Source: Subtercola vilae
GTDB lineage: Bacteria; Actinomycetota; Actinomycetes; Actinomycetales; Microbacteriaceae
Assembly (NCBI RefSeq): GCF_004923255.1
Contig: NZ_QYRT01000036.1
Location: 1-39,592 of the forward strand
Length of the DNA stretch: 39,592 nt
Direction: 5' to 3'
This document shows, piece by piece, positions 32,463-39,592 of the stretch. The position numbers and the translations under genes are program-made. The notes beneath the pieces are model-generated. The model was not told the DNA's origin, did not search any database, and saw only the letters and a program-made list of their open reading frames with translations. Each line of letters begins with the position of its first letter. The first letter of the stretch is position 1.

Positions 32463-33265
32463 GACTTCACCTGCCCGACCTCGCCGCGACCATCGAGCGC
32501 CGCATCCTCATCAACTACCGCGTCGATCCCGCCGTCGCCCAAACGCTGCTGCCCGCCTCGCTCCGCCCACAGCTGGTCGACGGCAGCGCCGTCGCAGGTG
32601 TCTGCCTGATTCGTCTCGGCACACTGCGGCCCGCTGCCCTCGTGTGCCTCCCCCTCGGCTGGCATGCCGAGAACGCGGCCCACCGCATTGCGGTCGAGTG
32701 GAACGACTCCGACGGCACTCTTCGCACCGGCGTCTACATTCCCGAACGCCACACGGCGTCTTGGCTGGCGGTGGCGGCTGGCGAACGACTCTTCCCGGGC
32801 ATCCACCATCACGCCCACTTCGCCACCGACGAGTCGCCCACCCGCCTGCGCGTCAACATGACCTCCGCCAGCACCTCAGTTTCGGCCGACGTTCTTGTCG
32901 CGGCCGAAGTGCGTGTCGCTGCCGAAGTGCGTGTCGCTGCCGCCCGTTCGGATGCACCCGGTGCGCCCGAAAACCCGCTCTTCGCGACACTCGCTGACGC
33001 CTCCGACTTCTTTCGCACCGCGCCCATCGGCTGGTCACCCACCCGCACCGGAGCACTGCAGGGCCTCGCCCTCTCGACCTCGCGCTGGCACCTCGAAGCC
33101 GCTACCCCCGTCGCCGTGACGTCGTCGTTCTTCGACGCCCTCCCGCCTGGCAGCGCCACCCTCGACAGCGCCTACGTCATGCGCAACATCCCTGTCATCT
33201 GGAGCACGCCGGCCACCGCGGCGCCCACCCGCGCTGCCACTAGGAGGAACCCCGCTCACAGATAG
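32459..33265 (+). CDS. DUF2071 family protein
   Basis: A 268-residue soluble protein of the DUF2071 (YqjF-like) family. The markers are RRILINYRVDPAVAQTLLPA near the start, VAGVCLIRLGTLRP, GVYIPERHTASWLAVAAGER and a C-terminal FFDALPPGSATLDSAYVMRN. Related proteins share an acetoacetate-decarboxylase-like barrel. The function is unproven. It is coupled to the ArsR gene. A local in-frame duplication encodes AAEVRVAAEVRVAA: two identical 18-base units around 32908-32943. The reading frame ends in a basic tail (RAATRRNPAHR) just before the structured region of the Abi locus. Confidence 0.85.
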   Translation: MRLHLPDLAATIERRILINYRVDPAVAQTLLPASLRPQLVDGSAVAGVCLIRLGTLRPAALVCLPLGWHAENAAHRIAVEWNDSDGTLRTGVYIPERHTASWLAVAAGERLFPGIHHHAHFATDESPTRLRVNMTSASTSVSADVLVAAEVRVAAEVRVAAARSDAPGAPENPLFATLADASDFFRTAPIGWSPTRTGALQGLALSTSRWHLEAATPVAVTSSFFDALPPGSATLDSAYVMRNIPVIWSTPATAAPTRAATRRNPAHR

Positions 33266-33286
33266 TTGATAGTTCGTCAGGTATGA

Positions 33287-33357
33287 TGTTCACGAGCAGA
33301 TAAAGAAAGAACCCCGGCGCGGCGACGCTATCGCGTCTCGTCCGGGGTTGGTGAACA
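33287..33357 (+). ncRNA. structured RNA element upstream of the Abi gene (AbiF-RNA-like)
   Basis: AACCCCGG (33310-33317) pairs with CCGGGGTT (33342-33349). Inside it GACGC (33324-33328) and GCGTC (33333-33337) close a TATC loop. TGTTCAC (33287-33293) can also pair with GTGAACA (33351-33357) to enclose everything. TATGAT (33282-33287) is a good -10; if it is used, transcription starts near 33294 and the outer pairing is lost. A structured noncoding RNA motif named AbiF RNA is known next to Abi_2-domain genes, and this element has the right position and form. Exact ends and identity are inferred. Confidence 0.6.
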
Positions 33358-33375
33358 CAGAGTATCAAAAATGAG

Positions 33376-34050
33376 ATGCGCTCGCAAATCGAAAGCGAAT
33401 CCATCTGTATGCACCTCAACGAAGCCACTCTCTGTTTCAGCGCGTCACGACTCGCCCCGTATTTGGCCGCCGCCGACGGAGATGAGCAGACGGCGCTTGA
33501 TTTATACATCTACAACATCGAAGTCTCGGCGGCGTTCTGGGTGGGTTTCAGCCTGCTCGAGGTCACTCTGAGAAACCGCGTGCACGATGCACTGACTCAT
33601 CGCTTCGGTACCGAACGGTGGTGGGAGAAGACCCCACTCACGGGCCGCGAGAGCAACTCGATCGCCGTGGCCGAACAACGGTGCGCCAGATACGGAGAAC
33701 CCGGGGTTGGTCAGATCATCTCCGAGATCGGATTCGGGTTCTGGGTCGGCCTGCTGTCAACACGGCACCACGCTGGAATGTGGCTCGCCGGGCTTGAGCG
33801 CATTTTCTCGCCCACCGCCCCGCGTCGCGCAGACGTTCATGCTGCTCTACAGCGCCTCCAACGGCTGCGCAATCGCATCGCGCACCACGAACCTGTGTAT
33901 TCACGCGATCTGGTGAACGATCACGTATTGCTACTCACGGCGCTCAATTGGCTATCTCCCGAAACCAGTCGGTGGGCCGCAGAGCACTCGCGCGTTTCCG
34001 CGATCATTCGCACCTCTCGCCGACCTCGGAAACCACCACTGGCTAGGTGA
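33376..34050 (+). CDS. Abi_2/AbiF-like HEPN-type protein (abortive infection)
   Basis: A 224-residue helical protein resembling the Abi_2 family (AbiD/AbiF) of phage-resistance proteins. The N-terminal part has LEVTLRNRVHDALTHRFG and RWWEKTPLTGRESN. The central GFGFWVGLLSTRHHAGMW and the C-terminal RLRNRIAHHEPVYSRDL contain R165-(x4)-H170, the RX4-6H catalytic signature of HEPN ribonucleases. The likely action is RNA cleavage that halts growth during infection, restrained by the adjacent RNA; this is inferred. The start is ambiguous between ATG 33376 and 33409, neither with a clear ribosome site. Base composition is visibly lower in GC, and codon use less biased, than in neighbouring genes, a sign of horizontal acquisition. 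Confidence 0.8.
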   Translation: MRSQIESESICMHLNEATLCFSASRLAPYLAAADGDEQTALDLYIYNIEVSAAFWVGFSLLEVTLRNRVHDALTHRFGTERWWEKTPLTGRESNSIAVAEQRCARYGEPGVGQIISEIGFGFWVGLLSTRHHAGMWLAGLERIFSPTAPRRADVHAALQRLQRLRNRIAHHEPVYSRDLVNDHVLLLTALNWLSPETSRWAAEHSRVSAIIRTSRRPRKPPLAR

Positions 34051-34142
34051 CCGGCCCGAGTGAGCCCGACCGCGTGTTTACGCAGCGCGGAGCGGAACCG
34101 TCGGTGCGATGCCGAATAAGTTGGCAAGTGGATGCTTTGGAA

Positions 34143-35555
34143 TTACTCCGACACGTCGTCGGCCCACGCGTCGGGGCCCTGCGAGCCGGCCGGGTACTCG
34201 TCGAGAGCGACGTCGTTCGCCTTCCAGGCGGCGATGACGGGAGCCACGATGCGCCAACACGCCTCCGCCACGTCGCCGCGAATGGAGAGGGTCGGGTCAT
34301 CGCCCAGAACCCCGCCCATGACCTCGCCGTACGCGGTGAGCGGGCTCGGCCGGAGGGTCGCCTCGAGGTCGTGCCGCTCGAGGCTGAACGGGTCGCCGTC
34401 GCCGTTCAGGGTCATCTCGAACGAGAGGGTGGGCGGCCGCAGCCCCATCACGATGCGCTCGGGCGACTCGGCACCGGTGAGACCGCCGGGCACGAAGCCG
34501 ACCGGCTTCAGATGCAGAACGACCTGCTTGACGGGCTTGCCGATGGCCTTGCCCGAGCGGAGCACGAACGGAACCCCGTACCACCGCCGGGTGTTTACCT
34601 CGACGACCATCTCGGCGAGTGTCTCGGTGTTGCGCGAGGGGTCGACCCCGTCCTCCGATGCATACGCGGGCATCGTTCGCTCACCCACGGTGCCGGCGGT
34701 GTAGCGGGCACGGCGGCTGGGGGCATCCGTTGCCGACAGCACAGGCGCACCCGACCAGATGGCCGTCGAACGCAGCACCTCGGCCGTGGCCGCCCGAAAG
34801 TCGACCGGGTCGATGCGCGTGGGAGCCTCCATGGCGACGATCGACAGCACCTGGAGCAGGTGCGACTGCAGCATGTCGATGAGCGCGCCCGAGTTGTCGT
34901 AGTACCCGGCACGCCCCTCGAGACCGAGGTCTTCGTCGTAGATGATCTCGACTTTGTCGATGTTCTGGTTGTTCCAGACCGGCTCGACGAGCCGATTGAC
35001 GAAACGCAGCCCCAGAATATTCAACACGGTCGACATGCCGAGAAAGTGGTCGACCCGGTGAACCTGCTGTTCGGGCACGATCTTCGAGATCTTCTCGTTG
35101 AGCTCGGATGCACTGCCCTCGTCAGACCCGAACGGCTTCTCGAGCGCCAGCACGGTGCCCTTCGGCAGCTCTACCTCACCCATCGTGTCGATGACTTTCG
35201 ACACGATGGCCGGAGGCAGCGCGAAGTACACGATGAGCGAACCCTCGACGCGGCCCAGAATCTTCGTGAGGTCATCGGCCGACGTCGGGTCACCCACCAC
35301 ATAGTCGGCCGCGTCGACCACCGCCTTCGCGTCGTCGCCGGTCGCCTCGACACCCTCGAACGCCTTCGAGACGGTCTGCTGCCAGTCGTCGCGGCTGTGC
35401 TCCGACCGGCCAGAACCCAGAATCTGCAGGCCCTCGACCAGCTTCTTGTCGGCGTCGACCCCGCCCGCGATGAGGCTGCCGATGCCGGGCAGCAGCAGGC
35501 GCTCAGTGAGGTCTCCGCTGGCACCGAGAATGAGAACTGTGTGTGACATTGTCAT
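34143..35555 (-). CDS. divergent glucose-6-phosphate dehydrogenase paralogue
   Basis: A 470-residue member of the G6PD family, which normally oxidises glucose 6-phosphate to 6-phosphogluconolactone with NADP. The nucleotide loop is GASGDLTER, EKPFG lies at 139-143 and the catalytic His is H232 in MLQSHLLQ. GYYDNSGALIDM and PVDFRAATAEVLRS are also family-like. However, the substrate motif RIDHYLGKE reads RVDHFLGMS (167-175), with Met in place of the phosphate-binding Lys, and the usual Lys after GDLA is absent. The protein is also about 40 residues shorter than typical Zwf. A second, canonical zwf probably exists elsewhere. I choose ATG 35555, six bases after TACGCT (35562-35567 complement); ATG 35549 is also in frame. 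Confidence 0.85.
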   Translation of the reverse strand: MTMSHTVLILGASGDLTERLLLPGIGSLIAGGVDADKKLVEGLQILGSGRSEHSRDDWQQTVSKAFEGVEATGDDAKAVVDAADYVVGDPTSADDLTKILGRVEGSLIVYFALPPAIVSKVIDTMGEVELPKGTVLALEKPFGSDEGSASELNEKISKIVPEQQVHRVDHFLGMSTVLNILGLRFVNRLVEPVWNNQNIDKVEIIYDEDLGLEGRAGYYDNSGALIDMLQSHLLQVLSIVAMEAPTRIDPVDFRAATAEVLRSTAIWSGAPVLSATDAPSRRARYTAGTVGERTMPAYASEDGVDPSRNTETLAEMVVEVNTRRWYGVPFVLRSGKAIGKPVKQVVLHLKPVGFVPGGLTGAESPERIVMGLRPPTLSFEMTLNGDGDPFSLERHDLEATLRPSPLTAYGEVMGGVLGDDPTLSIRGDVAEACWRIVAPVIAAWKANDVALDEYPAGSQGPDAWADDVSE

Positions 35556-35649
35556 AGATCGAGCGTACTTCGCACCGCCGAAAACGGGCCAGAGAGCCCC
35601 CACCCTGTGCACAAACCGGGCCGTTCCACTATTGTGAGCGACGGGGAGA

Positions 35650-36660
35650 GTGTCGAACGTGACCACAGCTGTGCCGGGGCGCCGATGGAACGCGAAATCG
35701 AGTGTCATTGCGAGCCTTCTCGTCGTCGCCCTCATCGCTACCGTCACGGTCGGCGTCGTGGCCGAGATCGCTCAGGTGCACGCCACCCACAGCGCCGCCG
35801 AGGCCGATCGGGCCGCCGCGAGCGCAGCCCTCACGGCGATGCAGCTGAGGCGCGACGGCCAGGTGGCCCGTCTCTCCGCCGCGGTTCAGGATGCCCGTGC
35901 CCTCGACACCGCCCTCAACACCCTCTCGGCCGCCCCTTCCGCAGCGCTCGACGCCACCGCCACTTCCTCGGCCGCCGCCGCACAGGTTGCTCTGCTCACG
36001 TCTCAGCGCCAGAGCATCGCCCTCTCCGCCTTCGCCCCGCAGCCCGCCCCTGACCGCTCCGCTATTGTGCTCGTGTCGTCGCTGGCCACTCCTCCTTCGC
36101 CCACCACCGCAGAGCTCACAGCTGCCGCAGCGCTCAGCCGCGCTCACGAAGCGAACCTCTCCCAGCTCGCCGAACACGACGCTCCGCTAGTGATTGCGCT
36201 CGAGGCTCAGACCGGAGCCGCGCGGGCCACCCTCGCAGCGGTCGCAGCGTCAGCATCAGCTTCCAGCGCCCAGACACTCGCCGCCGCGTCGCTCGCCGAC
36301 GACCCCGCCAAGCTGACGCTGACCTCTGCCGCCGCGACTCTGTCTGCCCTCGGGTCGGCTGGCGCGGTCGGTTCACCCGATGCACTGGCCACCGCAGTGA
36401 CGGCCTATTTCAACGCGACGGTCGCCGTGCGCCAGAGCGACACCGATGCCCGTGCGGCTGAGGCTGCTGCCGCTGTGGCCGCCGCAGCAGCTGCCACAGC
36501 GGCAGCGAATCGCAAGACCTCGTCGACCGGGTCATCGGGTTCGACGGGGTCGACCGGAGGCCCGGACACCTTTGTGTATTTCAACCCCCCGGTGTTCGCC
36601 TTCCCTGAACCCGTCTGGACCCCTCTTCCTCCTTGGGAACCAAACGGCAAGTCTTACTAG
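35650..36660 (+). CDS. Ala-rich membrane-anchored protein of unknown function
   Basis: A 336-residue protein I cannot assign. After a short basic start (RRWNAKSS) comes one hydrophobic helix (VIASLLVVALIATVTVGVVA), acting as a signal anchor. A long Ala-rich helical region follows that could form coiled coils (HSAAEADRAAASAALTAMQL, DTDARAAEAAAAVAAAAAAT). The end is a Ser/Gly/Thr linker and an aromatic tail (FVYFNPPVFAFPEPVWTPLP). The topology places most of the protein outside the membrane. The start is GTG at 35650 or, with better spacing from GGGGAG, GTG at 35659. It is divergent from the G6PD gene, and a hairpin follows directly at its stop codon. Confidence 0.75.
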   Translation: MSNVTTAVPGRRWNAKSSVIASLLVVALIATVTVGVVAEIAQVHATHSAAEADRAAASAALTAMQLRRDGQVARLSAAVQDARALDTALNTLSAAPSAALDATATSSAAAAQVALLTSQRQSIALSAFAPQPAPDRSAIVLVSSLATPPSPTTAELTAAAALSRAHEANLSQLAEHDAPLVIALEAQTGAARATLAAVAASASASSAQTLAAASLADDPAKLTLTSAAATLSALGSAGAVGSPDALATAVTAYFNATVAVRQSDTDARAAEAAAAVAAAAAATAAANRKTSSTGSSGSTGSTGGPDTFVYFNPPVFAFPEPVWTPLPPWEPNGKSY

Positions 36661-36678
36661 CCGGACGGTACGTCCGGC
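36660..36678 (+). terminator. hairpin at the stop codon
   Basis: GCCGGACG-GTA-CGTCCGGC is a perfect 8-bp stem with a 3-base loop. It starts with the last base of the TAG stop of the Ala-rich gene. There is no U-tract, so it is a probable intrinsic-like or Rho-assisted terminator. The remaining gap to 36900 holds a second imperfect stem (about 36754-36776) and no gene that I can support. Confidence 0.6.
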
Positions 36679-36900
36679 TGCTCCCTCGCCCCCGGCCTGC
36701 ACTCGGTACACACACGCCCGGAATACTGAGGCGTACTGAGGGTTGTGAATTTGGTGGGAGTACTGCGACTCCCCACGAAAACGTGCGGTGCGCATACAGC
36801 GCTCGCGCGGAGCAGGGCACACCGCCACCGCAGAGAAGCAGCATTTCGTGCTGAAGAACCAGGCCCCCAACGACAACGCATCAGGAAAGTTCGTTCGCCC

Positions 36901-38478
36901 TTGACCGACGCCACCAGCCCCAGACCCAGCTCCAGCCCCAGACCCAGCTCCAGCCCCAGCCCCGCGAACAGCCCCAGCCCGAGCCCCGCGAACAGCAGCA
37001 GCCCGACTACGGCAGCCATCGACACGACCGGGATCGGTTTTCGTTCCAAGCGGGGGCCGGTTCTCATCGCGCTGATGCTCTCGACCGGGTTGGTGGCGAT
37101 CGACTCCACGATTCTCGCCACCTCGGTGCCCTCCATTGTGGGTGACCTCGGCGGGTTCTCGCAGTTTCCGTGGCTGTTCTCGATCTACCTGCTTGCGCAG
37201 GCCGTGTCGGTGCCGGTGTACGCGAAACTCAGCGACACGGTGGGGCGAAAGCCGATCATCCTCGCTGGCATCGCCTTGTTTCTGCTCGGCTCGATTCTCT
37301 GCGGATTCGCGTGGAGCATGCCCGCGCTCATCGCGTTTCGCGTGGTGCAGGGTCTCGGCGCCGGAGCGGTTCAGCCGATGGCGGTCACCATCGCGGGCGA
37401 CATCTACTCGGTCGCCGAGCGGGCGAAGGTGCAGGGATACATCGCGAGCGTCTGGGCCATCTCGTCGGTGATCGGGCCGACGCTCGGCGGGGTGTTCTCC
37501 GAGTTCATCTCGTGGCGGTTCATCTTCTTCGTGAACATTCCGCTCTGCTTCATCGCCGGGTTCATGCTGATGCGCCGGTTTCACGAGAAGGTGGCGCCCC
37601 AACGACACCGCATCGACTACCCGGGCGCGGTTCTGCTGACGTTGGGCATCAGCGCACTCATTCTCGCGGTGCTCGAAGGCGGTCAGGCCTGGGCCTGGAA
37701 CTCGCCCACCAGCATCGGCGCCTTCGTACTCGGCGGGCTGCTGCTCGCAGCATTCCTTCTGGTGGAGCGGCGGGCGATCGAGCCGATACTGCCGCTTTGG
37801 GTGTTCTCGCGGCGGTTGCTGCTGACCACCACGCTGGTCTCGCTCGGAGTCGGCGCGGTGATCACCGGGTTGACGTCGTTCGTTCCCACGTACCTCGAGG
37901 GGGCCATCAACATCTCGCCGCTCGTTGCGGGGCTTGCGGTGGCGTCGCTCACCATCGGGTGGCCGATCGCCGCGTCGCAGTCGGGGCGGCTGTACCTCAC
38001 GATCGGGTTTCGCAGCACCGTGCTCATCGGGCTGGCAATCAGTGTTGTAGCGTCGGTGCTGCTCGCGCTGTCGGCGCCCACCCCCAACCTGCTCGTCGTC
38101 ACCCTCTGCTGCTTCGGAATCGGGCTGGGGCTCGGGCTCGTCGCGACCCCCTCGCTGATCGCGGCGCAGTCGAGCGTGCAGTGGAATGAGCGCGGCGTCG
38201 TCACCGGCACCAACCTCTTCGCGCGTTCGATCGGCAGCGCCGTGGGCGTGGCCATCTTCGGAGCGATCGCGAACGGCATCTATGCCGCCAACTCGGCCGG
38301 CGGTGGCGAGAAGAGCCCGGCCGTGATCGCCCTCGCCTCGGGCAGTGCGTTCATCGCGGTGGCGGTGTGCGCGGTCGCGACCGTGCTGGCCGCCCTCGCC
38401 ATGCCGCGCCGCTCCGCGCCTGCCGCCGCTCGCGCGGCGAGCCCCGCCGACGCCGCGGGCGCCGCCGACCCGGCCTGA
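36901..38478 (+). CDS. MFS drug-efflux transporter (EmrB/QacA-like)
   Basis: A 525-residue polytopic membrane protein of the proton-coupled drug-antiporter group. TM1 contains LIALMLSTGLVAIDSTILAT. Motif A is AKLSDTVGRKPI, motif B-like FRVVQGLGAGAVQPMAV, and motif C VIGPTLGGVFSEF. About 14 TM segments are visible, as in DHA2 transporters. The N-terminal 35 residues before TM1 are Ser/Pro/Asn repeats encoded by tandem DNA units. The start is taken as TTG 36901, with AGGAAAG 11 bases upstream; GTG 36745 is in frame but gives an Arg-rich extension unlike the family. No ATG occurs before TM1. The substrate is unknown and no adjacent regulator clearly belongs to it. Confidence 0.85.
   Translation: MTDATSPRPSSSPRPSSSPSPANSPSPSPANSSSPTTAAIDTTGIGFRSKRGPVLIALMLSTGLVAIDSTILATSVPSIVGDLGGFSQFPWLFSIYLLAQAVSVPVYAKLSDTVGRKPIILAGIALFLLGSILCGFAWSMPALIAFRVVQGLGAGAVQPMAVTIAGDIYSVAERAKVQGYIASVWAISSVIGPTLGGVFSEFISWRFIFFVNIPLCFIAGFMLMRRFHEKVAPQRHRIDYPGAVLLTLGISALILAVLEGGQAWAWNSPTSIGAFVLGGLLLAAFLLVERRAIEPILPLWVFSRRLLLTTTLVSLGVGAVITGLTSFVPTYLEGAINISPLVAGLAVASLTIGWPIAASQSGRLYLTIGFRSTVLIGLAISVVASVLLALSAPTPNLLVVTLCCFGIGLGLGLVATPSLIAAQSSVQWNERGVVTGTNLFARSIGSAVGVAIFGAIANGIYAANSAGGGEKSPAVIALASGSAFIAVAVCAVATVLAALAMPRRSAPAAARAASPADAAGAADPA
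36916..36993. repeat. tandem repeats at the 5' end of the MFS gene
   Basis: Two identical 18-base copies (36916-36933 and 36934-36951) are followed by related 18- and 24-base units. All are in frame and code for Ser/Pro/Arg/Asn repeats in the cytoplasmic tail. Confidence 0.8.
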
Positions 38479-38541
38479 CCCGCGCCCCACCCGCCCCGCC
38501 CCGTCTCGACGCGACGCGACGCGACAACGCAATCAGTGATT

Positions 38542-38584
38542 CCGGGTCGGGCCCCCCCGAACGCCGCGATCGCCGCCGACCCGG
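38542..38584 (+). terminator. inverted repeat after the MFS gene
   Basis: CCGGGTCGG (38542-38550) and CCGACCCGG (38576-38584) pair perfectly over 9 bp around a 25-base loop in the gap before the GAF gene. No U-tract follows. A run of four CGACG-type pentamers lies just upstream at about 38506-38524. Confidence 0.5.
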
Positions 38585-38670
38585 CCGCCTGCCCCGGGGG
38601 ATTCGGAGCCCGGTTTCAGCGAGTGAGCGGTAGTGTTCTGGGCAGAACGCATGATCGATGGAGATCCCCG

Positions 38671-39592
38671 ATGCTCGTAAGCCCGTACCGCGTGGCGCCG
38701 AGAGACGAGCGCCCTCCGCAAGTGCGCCGGCTGGTCGAAGAGTCGTGGCAGCGCTCGCTCGAGCGAAAACTCGACCCCGACCACCTCAGCCCCGCGTTCG
38801 ACCTCGACGACGAAGCGTTACGGGAGTATCGCCGGGAGCATCCGTTGTCGCGGGTGCTGCCGGTCATCCACTCGCTCGTCATCGCGCACACCTTCGAGAG
38901 CGGGCTCATCGTGGCGATCGGCGACCAGGCCGGCCGCCTGCTCTGGATCGACGGCGACCGAGACCTGCGCCGCCGCGCCGAGGGCATGCTCTTCGTCGAG
39001 GGCGCCAACTGGTCTGAGGCCGCCGTCGGCACCAGCGCACCAGGCACAGCGCTCGCTCTCGACCACGGAATTCAGATCGGCGGTGAAGAGCATTTCAATC
39101 GCATCGTGCACCCGTGGAGCTGCACCGCTGTTCCCGTGCACGACCCCCGCTCAGGCGAGGTTCTCGGAGTCATCGACATCACCGGCGGAGACGATGCCGT
39201 CTCCCCTAGCACCCTGCCCCTGCTCGAAGCGGCTGTCGCGGCGGCCGAATCCGAGCTGCGCATCCAGCAACTCGGCGAGCCCCGCCGCCGCCCCCAGTCC
39301 TCCTCCCGCGTGCCGTTCGCTAGCGCGCAAAGCCGCCCCCGCCGGGCTCCGCAGCTGGATGCCCCCCAACTCTCTGTGCTCGGCCGCGAGCTCGGCCGGC
39401 TCGCCGTGCACGGTCGCGAGCTGCAGTTGAGCGCCCGGCACTCCGAGATCCTCACCCTGCTGGCCTGGCATCCCCGCGGGCTTTCCGCCGAACAGCTCGC
39501 CCAGAAGCTCTACCCGGCCGACAACTCCGTCGCCACCCTCCGCGCCGAAATGGTGCGCCTCCGCGCGGCCCTAGCCACCCTCGACCCCTGTC
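38671..39592 (+). CDS. GAF-domain transcriptional regulator, truncated by window end
   Basis: The open frame from ATG 38671 (GGAG seven bases upstream) runs past the window end, giving 307 residues. The N-terminus (VRRLVEESWQRSLERKLDPD, LSRVLPVIHSLVIA) matches the start of AcoR-type regulators. A GAF sensor domain follows (VIAIGD-like IVAIGDQAGRLLWIDGD, GTSAPGTALALDHGIQIGGE, STAVPVHD-like CTAVPVHDPRSGEVLGVIDI). After a basic linker comes a C-terminal winged-helix-like region (ARHSEILTLLAWHPRGLSAE, QKLYPADNSVATLRAEMVRL). In actinobacteria such genes often precede an aldehyde or alcohol dehydrogenase, which may lie just beyond the edge. The ligand is unknown. The Arg/Lys linker is a fast-evolving part. 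Confidence 0.85.
   Translation, partial: MLVSPYRVAPRDERPPQVRRLVEESWQRSLERKLDPDHLSPAFDLDDEALREYRREHPLSRVLPVIHSLVIAHTFESGLIVAIGDQAGRLLWIDGDRDLRRRAEGMLFVEGANWSEAAVGTSAPGTALALDHGIQIGGEEHFNRIVHPWSCTAVPVHDPRSGEVLGVIDITGGDDAVSPSTLPLLEAAVAAAESELRIQQLGEPRRRPQSSSRVPFASAQSRPRRAPQLDAPQLSVLGRELGRLAVHGRELQLSARHSEILTLLAWHPRGLSAEQLAQKLYPADNSVATLRAEMVRLRAALATLDPC

Noticed and set aside
33266-33287. TTGATA at 33266-33271 as -35 partner of TATGAT
   Set aside because: The spacer is only 10 bases, too short for a sigma70-type promoter, so the -35 for the RNA is left unassigned.
36661-36900. Riboswitch or small gene upstream of the MFS transporter
   Set aside because: There is an imperfect stem near 36754-36776 and a TACTGAGG direct repeat, but I recognise no riboswitch class and no open frame with a credible start or composition.

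Overview
The window is high-GC actinobacterial chromosome, most likely from the family Microbacteriaceae (order Micrococcales). I base this on the strong GC3 bias, frequent GTG starts, the DUF222/HNH-type gene at the left edge, a GarA/OdhI FHA gene followed by an FtsR-type MerR gene, DUF3097, an LCP-family gene and a GAF regulator. Genus and species cannot be assigned. I see no rRNA, tRNA, CRISPR array, insertion sequence or prophage. Coding density is high and no gene-free gap exceeds about 260 bases.

Layout. 1-5.2 kb: the start of a DUF222/HNH-type gene, then peptide deformylase and pyruvate carboxylase (one minus-strand unit whose pyc stop overlaps the def ribosome binding site), and a divergent ParA-family ATPase. 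5.2-7.1 kb: a GarA/OdhI-like FHA protein, FtsR and a second MerR regulator, read leftwards. 7.3-14.1 kb: DUF3097 and PabC (coupled), a PDZ serine protease, a large coiled-coil acidic protein of unknown role, an S4 RNA-binding protein and a putative 3-methyladenine DNA glycosylase. 14.1-17.9 kb: a tight minus-strand operon in which a small secreted two-cysteine peptide is followed by a 72-residue protein, a peptidoglycan-binding membrane-fusion protein, an ABC ATPase and a MacB/FtsX-type permease. This resembles a bacteriocin or peptide exporter locus whose peptide I cannot assign to a known family. 17.9-21 kb: a lipoprotein, small proteins and a membrane-anchored protein with an M15-like (LAS) peptidase signature. 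Its promoter carries three repeats at exact 11-base period.

21-32 kb: J-domain/NERD protein, an SDR with an in-frame tandem-repeat insertion, a luciferase-like oxidoreductase with an apparent frameshift near its start, a MocR regulator and EamA transporter whose start codons overlap head-on, a second luciferase-like enzyme, an LCP cell-wall ligase, a tubby/scramblase-like protein and a GH13 glucosidase with alpha-1,6-type sequence. 32-34.1 kb: an ArsR/DUF2071 pair, then a lower-GC island. The island holds an Abi_2/AbiF-type HEPN protein immediately preceded by a structured RNA-like element, a likely phage-defence or toxin-antitoxin unit and one of the two most interesting loci here. 34.1-39.6 kb: a divergent glucose-6-phosphate dehydrogenase paralogue lacking the usual substrate lysines, an Ala-rich membrane-anchored protein, an MFS drug transporter and a GAF-domain regulator running off the right edge.

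Several genes start exactly 6 bases after a TANNNT -10 hexamer. This suggests leaderless transcripts are common in this organism, and it decides several starts.
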